NCBI GenBank assembly: GCA_023399055.1 | Contig: JAEWQV010000016.1 | Span: forward strand, 496,001 to 560,000 | Length of the DNA: 64,000 bases | Source of the DNA: Bacillota bacterium | GTDB taxonomy: Bacteria; Bacillota; Clostridia; Lachnospirales; Lachnospiraceae | Direction: 5' to 3' | Shown: one piece after another, positions 34,271-43,691 of the stretch | Layout of the letters: the number at the start of each line of letters is the position of its first letter | Numbering within the stretch: the first letter of the stretch is position 1 | The notes under the pieces: generated by a model | Database searches by the model: none | The model's input: the letters and a program-made list of their open reading frames with translations, nothing else | What the model was told of the DNA's origin: nothing | Made by a program: the position numbers and the translations under genes

Positions 34271-35479
34271 ATGAGAGTGAAGAAGTTTCGTACCATTAGC
34301 ATGTATGATATTGGCAAGATGGAAAGCTATCTGTCAGATATGGCGAAAGAGGGGCTTTTTTTAACTGGCATGAGCCCAAGTTACAATGCTTTTATGATAA
34401 ATGAACCAGCTGATATTGAGTACCGTATTGAATTTGGGGAGAAGGTTTTGAATAAGGAAATGCGAGAAATGTATGAAATGTCAGGTTGGAGTTATGTATG
34501 CTCCTTCAAGGGAAATCATATTTTTAAAGCAGCAGCTTCTGATTCTTTGGTGGAAATACATACAGATCCGGAAGAGCAAAGTTATACACTACAGAAATCA
34601 TGTAAGATGTTTGCGAGGCTGATTTCACTCGAGATAGTCTGTTTGTTGATTATAATTGTACTTTCGGTTTTTGGAACAATGATTGGTGGCACACCCGTGT
34701 TAAATTTATTGGAGAACAATTTTATTTTTATCATTACTATTACACTTGTATTTTATACTGTAATTGAAATAGTTAGGCAGATGCAAACGCTTATTCAAAT
34801 AAAGAAAAGACTTCAGATGGGCTTTTATATCAATCATCATGAGCCATGGAAGAAGCGTAAGGTAGGTCAATTCATTCTATATGGTATTTTAGGTGTTATG
34901 CTTATTTTATGTCTTGCTTCCATTGCCAGCAATATACGTACTATAGTTGGGTTTGTTACAGGTGGATCAAATTATGAGCTTACACTCGCCACAGAGATTC
35001 CTGTTGTTCGATTGAATGATATCGAGAAGCTTGAGTCGCCGATAATCCGCACACAATATTTAAAATATAGTAAGCATTATTTGAGTAACGTATACGTCAA
35101 ATACAATGTATTTATAAAAGAAAGTGAAATAAATGAAGAATTTGTCCAGGAAGATATAACTTGGGAAGGAGAGGTCTACACACCTTCCATTCGTACGAAT
35201 TATTATAAGGTATATGTTCCTTTTATGGTGCAAGGTGTACTTTCTGATGTATTGCATAAGGCAGAGAGATATTTTATAGGCTTGCCAGATGAAAATATTA
35301 CAGCAGAAAAACTTGATAGCAGTGGATTAGATGAGGCTTATTATATATCGTCAGGTGAGAACAGAGACAATTATTTTGGAATGGTTGTAAGAAAAGGGAA
35401 TGTTATAATATGGATGATATATAGCGGTCAAAAAACTCTAACAGAAGTTATGGAAGCTTCTCAAGAATTATTTGAATAG
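34271..35479 (+). CDS. DUF2812 membrane protein
   Basis: 402 residues. Residues 1-100 are the DUF2812 domain (MESYLSDMAKEGLFLTG, then YRIEFGE and MYEMSGWSYVCSFKGNHIF). Three membrane helices follow at about 120-140, 150-170 and 205-230; the rest is an extracytoplasmic domain of unknown type. GGAGG ribosome site overlapping the end of padR. Function unknown; known members respond to antimicrobial or envelope stress. Confidence 0.85.
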   Translation: MRVKKFRTISMYDIGKMESYLSDMAKEGLFLTGMSPSYNAFMINEPADIEYRIEFGEKVLNKEMREMYEMSGWSYVCSFKGNHIFKAAASDSLVEIHTDPEEQSYTLQKSCKMFARLISLEIVCLLIIIVLSVFGTMIGGTPVLNLLENNFIFIITITLVFYTVIEIVRQMQTLIQIKKRLQMGFYINHHEPWKKRKVGQFILYGILGVMLILCLASIASNIRTIVGFVTGGSNYELTLATEIPVVRLNDIEKLESPIIRTQYLKYSKHYLSNVYVKYNVFIKESEINEEFVQEDITWEGEVYTPSIRTNYYKVYVPFMVQGVLSDVLHKAERYFIGLPDENITAEKLDSSGLDEAYYISSGENRDNYFGMVVRKGNVIIWMIYSGQKTLTEVMEASQELFE

Positions 35480-36006
35480 TTAGGTGATTAAGGATGGCGT
35501 ATGTGACATCTAATAAAAATAGTTGTGTATAAAGTTGAGTATTAAAATATAAATATATTTTGTAAAGTTATAGATAAGTAAAATATGAAAGCCTTACAAA
35601 TATGACTTCCGAACATAAAAGCAAACAGCCTGACGCATCCGCGACAGGCTGTCTACTAAAAAGGGGAGGATAAGTATTTAACTTCTCTTTCGTGATCATA
35701 ATTGGAGGGGGAGTCCAATTATGAAAGAGCATACGCATTTACATCCCTCACGGAACGCCTTTGTTCCACATTAGGATATTACTATTATGATACACTTTTA
35801 GATTATTTATACATTAAATAAAAAATATTTCAGCATGGAAATTATATAAATTACATGTTATAATCGTAGCGATGGTTATATCGAAATGAAATAATATCAT
35901 TGAACCTAGTGTTTGTATTAGCAGAAAAATAATACAGAACACTGCATACATAACGTATTTACCATGATTACGTATGTAGAATAAGAGTACGAGGAAGGAT
36001 GAAAAC
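35480..36006. other. Long intergenic region
   Basis: Holds the hairpin at 35627-35664, a second dyad ATAATTGGA/TCCAATTAT (35698-35722), and AT-rich DNA. No ORF with a ribosome site; the ATG at 35721 lies in a frame that is closed soon after. Confidence 0.5.
35627..35668 (+). terminator. Hairpin with conserved TACTAAAAAGGGGAGG flank
   Basis: ACAGCCTG (left) and CAGGCTGT (right) enclose ACGCATCCGCGA, nearly the same design as the hairpin at 787-814 (GCCTG/CAGGC), and are followed by CTACTAAAAAGGGGAGG, shared with 31188-31234. Confidence 0.6.
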
Positions 36007-36513
36007 ATGGGTTTATTACAAGAGTGGAGAGATTATGCATATTCTAAGGAAATGAATGACCAAAAAGGTCAGATGTTCTGGGCGAATTATTTCAATCAGG
36101 AGAAGGAAGTATACAAAGTATTACTTGCCAATCCAGATAAGGTTTATGAAGGAACCGTAGAAGAATTAGCAAAGGAATTTAACCTTGAATTAAGCATAAT
36201 GGTTGGATTTTTAGATGGAATTGATGAGAGTCTTATTACACCAAATCCTATTGATGAAATGGACAAGGACACCAAGGTAAGTCTTGCTTATGATAGAGAA
36301 AAGCTTTATTACAATATGGTTGGTGCACAGGCTGACTGGCTCTATGATTTAGAGGAGTGGGATACACTTCTTACACCAGAGCGCAGAAAAGAATTATATC
36401 GTGAGCAAAAGAACTCCGGAACAGTAGTTAAGGAGAAAAAAGTTGGTCGTAATGATCCATGTCCTTGCGGAAGCGGAAAGAAATATAAGAAATGTTGCGG
36501 TGTGAATGCTTAG
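36007..36513 (+). CDS. SEC-C metal-binding domain protein
   Basis: 168 residues. The last 22 residues hold a SEC-C zinc motif (GRNDPCPCGSGKKYKKCC), as at the SecA C-terminus and in YecA-type proteins. The N-terminal 140 residues are helical and acidic, with no membrane segment. The motif binds zinc and often contacts ribosomes or SecB-like partners. GAGGAAGG ribosome site. Single gene with a strong terminator. Confidence 0.85.
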   Translation: MGLLQEWRDYAYSKEMNDQKGQMFWANYFNQEKEVYKVLLANPDKVYEGTVEELAKEFNLELSIMVGFLDGIDESLITPNPIDEMDKDTKVSLAYDREKLYYNMVGAQADWLYDLEEWDTLLTPERRKELYREQKNSGTVVKEKKVGRNDPCPCGSGKKYKKCCGVNA

Positions 36514-36533
36514 TTAGGTACTAGTATCATATT

Positions 36534-36596
36534 AAAAATCTCCTACTTATAATAACAGAATGCATATACTGTGCCTATAAGTAGGAGATTTTTGTT
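36534..36596 (+). terminator. Terminator of the SEC-C gene
   Basis: Perfect 18-bp arms AAAAATCTCCTACTTATA (36534-36551) and TATAAGTAGGAGATTTTT (36576-36593) followed by GTTT. Confidence 0.85.
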
Positions 36597-36654
36597 TCCA
36601 TGATAACGCAACTCCTCACACACCGAGAAATTAGATTCGCAAAGATATAGCAAT

Positions 36655-36993
36655 CTATTCCGTGTTTTGTTTATGTAGGAGATATCTCATATAAGCTTTC
36701 ATTTCCGATACATTCTTCGGTGATAGTTGCCTGTATAAATCAAAACACTCAACCATATCCTTATCAATTATCTCCCCAGAGTTTGGTGTATAGTTTTCTG
36801 TAACACCCAGTAGATAATCACAAGTTACATCAAAGTATTTAGATAGAGCGACCAATCGGTGGAAGCAGGGTTCATTTCTCCCAGATTCATAGTTGGAGAT
36901 AGCAGTTGGTTTTAAATCTAATATGTTTGCCAACTCCTCCTGTGTCAATCTGTTCTTTTGTCTTAGGGACTTCAAGCGTGTATTAAATTGCAT
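36655..36993 (-). CDS. XRE-family (Cro/CI-type) transcriptional regulator
   Basis: 112 residues from the ATG at 36991-36993 behind AAGGAAGG; a longer in-frame ATG at 37023 has no ribosome site. Residues 5-60 form the helix-turn-helix (LKSLRQKNRLTQEELANIL, AISNYESGRNEP) with the following helix YFDVTCDYLLGV typical of this family. The C-terminus is a short helical tail. Upstream AT-rich repeats of ACAATTA type (37006-37050) may be its operator. Confidence 0.92.
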   Translation of the reverse strand: MQFNTRLKSLRQKNRLTQEELANILDLKPTAISNYESGRNEPCFHRLVALSKYFDVTCDYLLGVTENYTPNSGEIIDKDMVECFDLYRQLSPKNVSEMKAYMRYLLHKQNTE

Positions 36994-37261
36994 AAACACC
37001 TTCCTTTTGTAATTATAATACAATTAATACAAAATAAGTACAATTAATTATATAATGAGTAAAATAAGCGTGTCAACTAACAATGTTAGTGCAATTCCAT
37101 GAATTAAGTTACAAATAATTTAAGATTGCTAGCAGAAAGAACAATTTATGTTCTAGCCATTACTTTAGGATTCCTACTTTTTTATGAATAAAAGAAGCCG
37201 TGCACTAAAAGAATAATTTACAAGAATTATTATTCTAGACTTCGCCTTTTGTCAAGAACGG

Positions 37262-38608
37262 ATGAGAACAATGAAAAATAAACGAGATATGTATATTGAT
37301 TATAATCGATCCTATAAAAAGCATAGGAGAGTAAATAAAAAAGCTATTGTGATAGTATTGTCTATTTTACTTGTTGTTGCAATAGGTACAGTAGCATATG
37401 CTGTAATTACTATTAAGCAGCAAACAACGAAGCAGCAAGATAATGATAATCTGGATGTTTCCGCATCGATTGCACCAACAACAAGTCCAACTGAAACGCC
37501 GACGATAGCTCCTACGCCAACGATAACGCCCACTTTGACGGTAGCTCCAACACCTACCACTGCAGTAGAGGAGGATGCTCCGGTTTCAGCTATGACACCT
37601 GGGCGAACACCTGCAATTGTGAAAGGGCTTTATGTTTCAGCTCCAACCGTAGGAATAGATCGCATGCAGGAGTTAGTCCAGCTGGCAGAAACAACAGAAA
37701 TTAATGCAATGGTAATTGACGTGAAAGATGATCAAGGTAAGATTTCCTATGTGATGGATAGTGAAATGGCAATTGAAATTGGTGCCGTCACCAATACCAT
37801 TACAGATATGAAGGAAGTCCTTAAAGAACTAAAAAAGAAAAATATATACCTGATAGCCAGAATTGTTGCGTTTAAAGACCCGCTTCTGGCGGAACAGAAG
37901 CAAGAATTCGCAGTAAAAAATCAAGATGGTACCCTTTATAGAGACAATAACTCTGAGTGTTGGGTGAATCCTTATAGAAGAGAGGTATGGGACTATCTTG
38001 TGGAAATTGCCGCACAGGCAGCAGCTATCGGTTTTGATGAAATTCAATTTGACTATATACGCTTCTCAACTGGAAAAGGGATGGCAAAGGCAGACTTTGG
38101 TGAAGAAGCTAAAACCACAAGCAAGGAAGAAATCATCACAGAGTTTACGAAGTATGCTTATGAGAAGATTAAACCTCTTGGGGTATTTGTTTCTGCTGAT
38201 GTATATGGTGCAATTATAAGTAGCTCAGTGGATGCAGGGTTAGTTGGCCAGGATTATGTGGAGATGGCAAAGCATTTGGATTATATTTGTCCCATGATTT
38301 ATCCGTCTCACTTTGGTGAGGGTAACTATGGAATTGAACATCCTGATTTGGAACCCTATGAAATTATTCATAAGGTATTAGTAGCATCTAAGGAAAAATT
38401 AGCGCAAATACCGGAAGGAGAACATTGTGCAATTGTAAGACCCTGGCTTCAGGATTTTACAGCTACTTGGATAAAACCTCATAAATCCTATGGAGCGGAA
38501 GAACTTAGAGAGCAGATTAAGGGTGTATATTCCACTGAGTATGAAGAATGGTTGGTATGGAATGCAAGCTGCAAATATTCCACGGATGGATTTAAAGTAG
38601 AAGAATAA
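37262..38608 (+). CDS. DUF4015 putative glycoside hydrolase, membrane anchored
   Basis: 448 residues. A signal anchor at about 28-50 (AIVIVLSILLVVAIGTVAYA) is followed by a Thr/Pro-rich linker (70-115) and a DUF4015 TIM-barrel domain (about 122-440): GLYVSAPTVGI, NAMVIDVKDDQGKISY, FDEIQFDYIRF and ICPMIYPSHF. The acidic residues at the strand ends suit a hydrolase on an unknown cell-wall or polysaccharide substrate. Start ATG at 37262 or 37271; neither has a strong ribosome site. Confidence 0.85.
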   Translation: MRTMKNKRDMYIDYNRSYKKHRRVNKKAIVIVLSILLVVAIGTVAYAVITIKQQTTKQQDNDNLDVSASIAPTTSPTETPTIAPTPTITPTLTVAPTPTTAVEEDAPVSAMTPGRTPAIVKGLYVSAPTVGIDRMQELVQLAETTEINAMVIDVKDDQGKISYVMDSEMAIEIGAVTNTITDMKEVLKELKKKNIYLIARIVAFKDPLLAEQKQEFAVKNQDGTLYRDNNSECWVNPYRREVWDYLVEIAAQAAAIGFDEIQFDYIRFSTGKGMAKADFGEEAKTTSKEEIITEFTKYAYEKIKPLGVFVSADVYGAIISSSVDAGLVGQDYVEMAKHLDYICPMIYPSHFGEGNYGIEHPDLEPYEIIHKVLVASKEKLAQIPEGEHCAIVRPWLQDFTATWIKPHKSYGAEELREQIKGVYSTEYEEWLVWNASCKYSTDGFKVEE

Positions 38609-38629
38609 GCAACCTGTCTTATTCTTTTG
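38601..38629 (+). terminator. Terminator of the DUF4015 gene
   Basis: AAGAATAAG (38601-38609, including the stop codon) pairs with CTTATTCTT (38618-38626), followed by TTGT. Confidence 0.65.
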
Positions 38630-38686
38630 TGAATAAATAAAGGGCATGGTTAATATACATTTAGTAAAGTAACCTGGAGGTGCCTA

Positions 38687-39061
38687 ATGGAAAAAGTTCT
38701 CCGTCAGAATACAAAAACAGTAGTAATTATAAAGGGGTTATTGCTTTCCTATATTATAACAGCATTTCTTTTGCTGCTCCTTGCCCTCTTAATGCTACAG
38801 CTGGATTTACCTAGCGCTGTCATAAGCGGTGGCATTACGCTTTCTTACATTTTACCTGCGTTTATTGGGGGCTTTTTTACAGGAAAGAAACTGGAACAGA
38901 AAAAATTTATATGGGGACTGGTAATGGGAGTGAGTTATTTCCTAATTGTTTTGCTGGTCTGCCTAATACTTAACAGTGTATCACCGATTCCAATGGGAGG
39001 TTTGCTCACAGTCTTTATTATTTGTGGACTAAGCGGAATGCTTGGAGGAATGCTAAGTTAA
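38687..39061 (+). CDS. TIGR04086 family membrane protein
   Basis: 124 residues with four membrane helices (about 13-37, 45-67, 76-96, 100-122). The GGxxxG-rich last helix and the short polar loop GKKLEQKKF match the TIGR04086 (YrzE-like) family of Firmicutes. GGAGG ribosome site. Function unknown. Confidence 0.8.
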   Translation: MEKVLRQNTKTVVIIKGLLLSYIITAFLLLLLALLMLQLDLPSAVISGGITLSYILPAFIGGFFTGKKLEQKKFIWGLVMGVSYFLIVLLVCLILNSVSPIPMGGLLTVFIICGLSGMLGGMLS

Positions 39062-39107
39062 AGGATAACTTACATGTGAAAAAGGATTTATTTAATCAAG
39101 TATAAAT

Positions 39108-39173
39108 AAGAAGGTATTATAGTTTACCCGCACAGAGTGAAAGTGCTGCTTAAACTTTAATACCTTCTTTTGT
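39108..39173 (+). terminator. Branched terminator hairpin
   Basis: Outer arms AAGAAGGTATTA (39108-39119) and TAATACCTTCTT (39158-39169), extended by AGTTTA/TAAACT, with an inner GCAC...GTGC hairpin; followed by TTGTT. Confidence 0.75.
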
Positions 39174-39201
39174 TATCTGTTTTCTTGTATTAGCAAGGGG
39201 A

Positions 39202-39230
39202 TTGTATTTTAAGGATGAATTGATTATACT
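39202..39230 (+). promoter_or_regulatory. SigA-type promoter of the rhamnose operon
   Basis: TTGTAT (39202-39207), 17-nt spacer, TATACT (39225-39230); about 65 nt of leader before rfbA. Confidence 0.6.
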
Positions 39231-39301
39231 ATATACAAAATGCTTGTACTACCAAAGATTAGGATAAAATAAGAAAAGCCGAGAAAGGTATGGTTAATCA
39301 G

Positions 39302-40171
39302 ATGAAGGGAATTATTTTAGCAGGTGGTCTTGGCACGAGGTTATATCCGATAACGCTTGCGATATCAAAGCAGATACTACCTGTGTACGACAAACCAATG
39401 ATTTATTACCCGATGTCAGTATTAATGCTGGCAGGCATTAAGGACATTTTAATCATTTCAACAGAGCGTGATATTGTAGATTTTAAAGAGCTATTTGGGG
39501 ATGGAAGTGCCCTCGGACTAAACATGGAGTATAAGGTACAATATGCTCCTAATGGGTTGGCAGAAGCCTTTATTATAGGAGAAGAATTTATTGGTGAAGA
39601 CCGCGTTGCCTTAGTACTGGGGGATAATATCTTCTATGGCAGAGGATTTACTGGTATGTTACAGAACGCAGCACAGAGGGAGTCCGGTGCTACTATCTTT
39701 GGTTATTATGTAAAAGATCCTACTTCTTATGGGGTTGTATCCTTTCATGAGGATGGGACGGTTACAGGAATTGAGGAAAAACCCAAGGAACCTAAATCAA
39801 ACTATGCAGTTCCTGGTCTTTACTTTTACGATAATGAAGTTATCTCAATTGCAAAAAACATTAAGCCTTCGGCCCGTGGTGAGCTTGAAATTACAGAAGT
39901 TAATAACCAATATTTAAAAAGAGGAGCTTTAAAAGTTGAATTGATGGGCAGAGGAATGGCATGGCTGGACACGGGCAACCATGATTCGCTTTTAGAGGCA
40001 TCAAATTTTGTAGCTTCAATTCAAAAAAGACAAGGCTTGTATATTTCGTGTTTGGAAGAAATCGCTTATAAGCAGGGATTTATTGATAAACAGCAGCTAC
40101 TAACATTAGCAGATAAAATGAAAAATACGGAATATGGAAAGTATCTGTTTGATGTGGCAGAAGGTCTATAA
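39302..40171 (+). CDS. rfbA: Glucose-1-phosphate thymidylyltransferase
   Basis: 289 residues. First enzyme of dTDP-L-rhamnose synthesis: dTTP + glucose-1-phosphate to dTDP-glucose. The nucleotidyltransferase signature GIILAGGLGTRLYPIT opens the protein, with SKQILPVYDKPMIYYP and LGDNIFYG; length is normal. The family usually starts at M-K-G-I; another ATG 12 nt upstream (39290) lies almost on the AAAGG ribosome site and is less likely. First gene of rfbACDB. Confidence 0.96.
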   Translation: MKGIILAGGLGTRLYPITLAISKQILPVYDKPMIYYPMSVLMLAGIKDILIISTERDIVDFKELFGDGSALGLNMEYKVQYAPNGLAEAFIIGEEFIGEDRVALVLGDNIFYGRGFTGMLQNAAQRESGATIFGYYVKDPTSYGVVSFHEDGTVTGIEEKPKEPKSNYAVPGLYFYDNEVISIAKNIKPSARGELEITEVNNQYLKRGALKVELMGRGMAWLDTGNHDSLLEASNFVASIQKRQGLYISCLEEIAYKQGFIDKQQLLTLADKMKNTEYGKYLFDVAEGL

Positions 40172-40204
40172 ATATAATAGAAAAGGAATGTAACGGTAAT
40201 CCGG

Positions 40205-40768
40205 ATGGGAAACTTTAATTTTACAAAGTGCAACATAGAAGGTTTATACATTGTTGAACCAAAGATATTTACAGATTCCAGGGGCTATTTTATGGAAACC
40301 TATCATTATGAGGATTTTAAGGCAGCTGGACTTGATATGGTTTTTGTACAGGATAATCAGTCCGCTTCAGTAAAAGGTGTTTTAAGAGGCCTCCACTTTC
40401 AAAAGCAGCATCCACAAGGAAAGTTGGTGCGGGTATTATCAGGAACGGTATATGATGTAGCAGTGGATATTCGTAAGAATTCACCTACGTATGGTAAGTA
40501 TTATGGTGTTGTATTATCAGCAGAGAATAAGAAAATGTTCTATGTACCCACTGGGTTTGCGCATGGCTTTTTAGTATTGTCGGACAAGGCTGAATTTACT
40601 TATAAGTGTACGGACTTTTACCATCCAGAGGATGAGGGTGGAATACGCTGGGATGATGAAGAAATTGGAATACCTTGGCCAATAGAAGCAGGCACGCAGC
40701 CGATTTTATCCGAAAAAGATAGTAACAGGCAATCCTTAAGCGAAATCGGATTTGCCTACGACTTATAA
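40205..40768 (+). CDS. rfbC: dTDP-4-dehydrorhamnose 3,5-epimerase
   Basis: 187 residues, the normal size. Cupin-type epimerase with DSRGYFMETYH, FVQDNQSAS, VLRGLHFQK (catalytic His in RGLHFQ) and VPTGFAHGFLVLS. Third step of dTDP-L-rhamnose synthesis. Lies 33 nt after rfbA and 16 nt before rfbD. Confidence 0.96.
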   Translation: MGNFNFTKCNIEGLYIVEPKIFTDSRGYFMETYHYEDFKAAGLDMVFVQDNQSASVKGVLRGLHFQKQHPQGKLVRVLSGTVYDVAVDIRKNSPTYGKYYGVVLSAENKKMFYVPTGFAHGFLVLSDKAEFTYKCTDFYHPEDEGGIRWDDEEIGIPWPIEAGTQPILSEKDSNRQSLSEIGFAYDL

Positions 40769-40784
40769 TATCAAGGAGATGCTA

Positions 40785-41648
40785 ATGAAACGTGTACTGA
40801 TTACTGGAGCATCTGGGCAAGTTGGTCTAGCACTTTATTCCCTTTTAGAAAATAATACGGAATACGAAGTATACCGAACCAAGACGCATGCAGATTTGGA
40901 TGCAGGTATAGCTGCACTTGATATCAAAGATGCTATCTCTGTAAAAAACTGTATAGAGCTTATTAAACCACACATAATCATTAATTGTGCAGCGATGACA
41001 GCAGTAGACTTGTGCGAAAATGAGCAGGAATTGGCTTATCAAACCAATGCATTAGGACCAAAGTATTTAGCAGAGGCAGCAGAAGCAATCGGAGCTACAC
41101 TGGTGCACCTATCTTCAGACTACGTGTTTGATGGTGAGGCTACTCATCCATATGTGGAAGAGGACAAGCCAAATCCCATTAGTGTTTATGGAAGGAGTAA
41201 ACAGGCAGGAGATGAATTTGTACAGAAGGCCTGTACGAAGTCATTCATCTTAAGAACAGCTTGGGTCTATGGTGAAGGTAAAAATTTTGTAAAAACAATG
41301 CTTCGTTTAGCAGATTCAGGTAATAAGATTAGAGTGGTAGCAGATCAATATGGCTCTCCCACCAGTGCACTTGAGGTGGCAAGAGTTATACTGTTCTTAA
41401 TGGAGACTAAGAACTATGGCATCTATCATGTGACCTGTGAGGGGATTACAACTTGGTATGGTTTTGCTGGGGAAATATTTAAAATTGCGGGAAAAAAGGT
41501 CGATCTTGAAGCCATTCCCTCTTCTGAGTATGTAGTACCTGCAAAACGGCCCATGTACTCTGTTCTTGATAATAAACGATTAAGAAATGAGCATAGTTAT
41601 GTGATGAAAAATTGGCAGGATGCCTTAAAGGAATATATGAGTAACTAA
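40785..41648 (+). CDS. rfbD: dTDP-4-dehydrorhamnose reductase
   Basis: 287 residues from the ATG at 40785, which has AAGGAG and the typical MKRVLITGASGQVG start; a longer frame from 40752 would overlap rfbC. NAD(P)-binding GASGQVG, SSDYVFDG and the SDR catalytic YGRSKQAGD are present. Final step to dTDP-L-rhamnose, which feeds cell-wall polysaccharide or S-layer glycans. Confidence 0.96.
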   Translation: MKRVLITGASGQVGLALYSLLENNTEYEVYRTKTHADLDAGIAALDIKDAISVKNCIELIKPHIIINCAAMTAVDLCENEQELAYQTNALGPKYLAEAAEAIGATLVHLSSDYVFDGEATHPYVEEDKPNPISVYGRSKQAGDEFVQKACTKSFILRTAWVYGEGKNFVKTMLRLADSGNKIRVVADQYGSPTSALEVARVILFLMETKNYGIYHVTCEGITTWYGFAGEIFKIAGKKVDLEAIPSSEYVVPAKRPMYSVLDNKRLRNEHSYVMKNWQDALKEYMSN

Positions 41649-41662
41649 AAAAGGAGAGATTC

Positions 41663-42739
41663 ATGAAGACATATCTTGTAACCGGTGGAGCTGGTTTTAT
41701 TGGGTCTAATTATATATTATATCTACTGAAGAAATATCAGAAGGAAATTAAGGTAATTAATATTGATGCTTTGACTTACGCAGGTAATCTTGAAAATCTT
41801 AAGGAAATTGAACATTATGATAACTATGAGTTCCTTAAGCTGGATATTCTTGATAAAGAGGCTGTGCTTAAGGTATTTGAAGAAAATAACATTGACCGAG
41901 TGATACATTTCGCTGCAGAAAGTCATGTGGATCGTAGTATTAAAAATCCAGAGGTGTTTGTTAGCACTAATGTGCTTGGAACACTGAACCTGATCAATGC
42001 TGCAAAACTTACCTGGGAAACGGAAGATGGATATTTGCCAGATAAGAGATACGTTCAGGTATCTACGGATGAGGTATATGGTTCTTTGGAAAGCGAAGAA
42101 GGCTTCTTTTATGAAACAACAGCTCTTGACCCACATAGTCCTTATTCTGCAAGTAAGGCTTCCGCAGACTTAATTGTCAAATCATATATTGATACTTTTC
42201 ATTTTCCGGCTAATATTACTCGTTGCAGCAATAACTATGGTCCTTATCAATTTCCAGAGAAGTTAATACCTTTAATGATTAATAATGCATTAAATGGTAA
42301 GAAGCTGCCTGTTTATGGAAGTGGTAAAAATGTTAGAGACTGGCTCTATGTAGAGGATCATGCGAAGGCAATCGATCTGGTAGCGGAAAGTGCTAAAACA
42401 GGAGAGGTCTATAATGTTGGTGGACATAATGAAAAGCAGAATATTGATATTGTAAAAATAATTATTGATATCTTAAGTGAAATACTCCCAGAAGAAGATG
42501 AAAGAAAAGCATGGATAAACCATGACCTAATCACTTATGTGGAGGATCGTAAGGGTCATGATTTCCGTTATGCAATTGCTCCGGATAAAATTAAAGCAGA
42601 TTTGGGTTGGGAGCCTGAAACACCTTTTCATAAAGGTATTCGCTTAACCATTGAGTGGTATCTTGCGAACACAAAGTGGATGGAACATGTTACTAAGGGT
42701 GATTACCAGAAATATTATGATGAAATGTATCGAGTGTAA
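41663..42739 (+). CDS. rfbB: dTDP-glucose 4,6-dehydratase
   Basis: 358 residues. NAD-binding TGGAGFIGSNY at the N-terminus, catalytic STDEVYGSL and YSASKASAD, and RCSNNYGPYQFPEKLIPLMI identify the enzyme. Second step of the pathway. AAGGAG ribosome site; last gene of the operon, 14 nt after rfbD. No glycosyltransferase or export genes follow, so the sugar is used by enzymes encoded elsewhere. Confidence 0.97.
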   Translation: MKTYLVTGGAGFIGSNYILYLLKKYQKEIKVINIDALTYAGNLENLKEIEHYDNYEFLKLDILDKEAVLKVFEENNIDRVIHFAAESHVDRSIKNPEVFVSTNVLGTLNLINAAKLTWETEDGYLPDKRYVQVSTDEVYGSLESEEGFFYETTALDPHSPYSASKASADLIVKSYIDTFHFPANITRCSNNYGPYQFPEKLIPLMINNALNGKKLPVYGSGKNVRDWLYVEDHAKAIDLVAESAKTGEVYNVGGHNEKQNIDIVKIIIDILSEILPEEDERKAWINHDLITYVEDRKGHDFRYAIAPDKIKADLGWEPETPFHKGIRLTIEWYLANTKWMEHVTKGDYQKYYDEMYRV

Positions 42740-42888
42740 CTTTATAATAGAATGAGTGGAAAATGGTGAGAACTGTTGCTATGCTCGAAGCTAAAGATAC
42801 ATTAAAAGAATTTGAACCTAAGAGTGTGCAAAGGACACTTTTGTTTTAAAGAGTAGAATTTATAAGCAAGGAAAGGCTTGGTAATTGA

Positions 42889-43629
42889 ATGAGATATGAG
42901 GAATTTACAATAGAGGGACGTAATGCGGTAATGGAGGCATTTCGTGGTGGAAAGACAATAGATCGATTATTTGTGCTTGATGGTTGTCAGGATGGACCTG
43001 TTAAATCAATTATTCGCGAAGCAAAGAAGACGAACTGTATTATATCCTTTGTTAAAAAAGAGAGACTGGATCAATTGTCTGAAACACAGAAACATCAAGG
43101 TGTTATTGCATATGCTGCAGCTTATGAATATGCAGAAATTGAGGACATTTTAAAAGCTGCGGAGGAAAAACAAGAACCTCCTTTCATCGTTTTATTGGAT
43201 AGTATTGAAGATCCTCATAATTTAGGAGCAATTATAAGAACTGCTCACCAGGCAGGAGCACATGGTGTTATAATTCCAAAGCGAAGAGCGGTGGGATTAA
43301 CGGCTACGGTTGCCAAAGTATCTGCGGGAGCCATTAATTATCTCCCTGTAGCAAAGGTAACGAACCTGGCAGTTACAATCGAAGAGCTTAAGGAAAAGGG
43401 GCTTTGGTTCGTTTGTGCTGATATGGAAGGCGAAGTAATGTACAAGCAGAACCTGAAGGGACCAATCGGTTTAGTTATTGGTGGTGAAGGGGAAGGCGTT
43501 GGCAGACTAATAAAAGAAAAATGTGACTATATTGCAAAGATACCTATGTTTGGTAAGGTGGATTCCTTAAATGCTTCCGTGGCAATGGGTGTATTGGCAT
43601 ATGAAATTGTAAGACAGAGAATGAGCTGA
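42889..43629 (+). CDS. rlmB: 23S rRNA (guanosine-2'-O-)-methyltransferase of SpoU/TrmH class
   Basis: 246 residues. An N-terminal RNA-binding substrate domain (1-75) is followed by a SPOUT methyltransferase domain with motif 1 DSIEDPHNLGAIIRTA, motif 2 IGLVIGGEGEGV and motif 3 IPMFGKVDSLNASVAMGV. Methylates G2251 in E. coli 23S numbering. It sits directly before sigH, the order also found in Bacillus (rlmB-yacP-sigH), though the yacP gene is missing here. Confidence 0.92.
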   Translation: MRYEEFTIEGRNAVMEAFRGGKTIDRLFVLDGCQDGPVKSIIREAKKTNCIISFVKKERLDQLSETQKHQGVIAYAAAYEYAEIEDILKAAEEKQEPPFIVLLDSIEDPHNLGAIIRTAHQAGAHGVIIPKRRAVGLTATVAKVSAGAINYLPVAKVTNLAVTIEELKEKGLWFVCADMEGEVMYKQNLKGPIGLVIGGEGEGVGRLIKEKCDYIAKIPMFGKVDSLNASVAMGVLAYEIVRQRMS

Positions 43630-43691
43630 TTTTAATTGTTAGTTTACTATTTTGATAATAGCGGTAACCATGTAAGAATATGGAGGCTATG

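Noticed and set aside
35721..35800. Small gene starting at the ATG after GGAGGGGGAG near 35705
   Set aside because: The purine run is part of a dyad and the frame soon closes; nothing recognisable is encoded.
41723..42136. 137-codon minus-strand frame opposite rfbB
   Set aside because: Complete overlap with a well-supported enzyme gene, no ribosome site, composition of a shadow frame.
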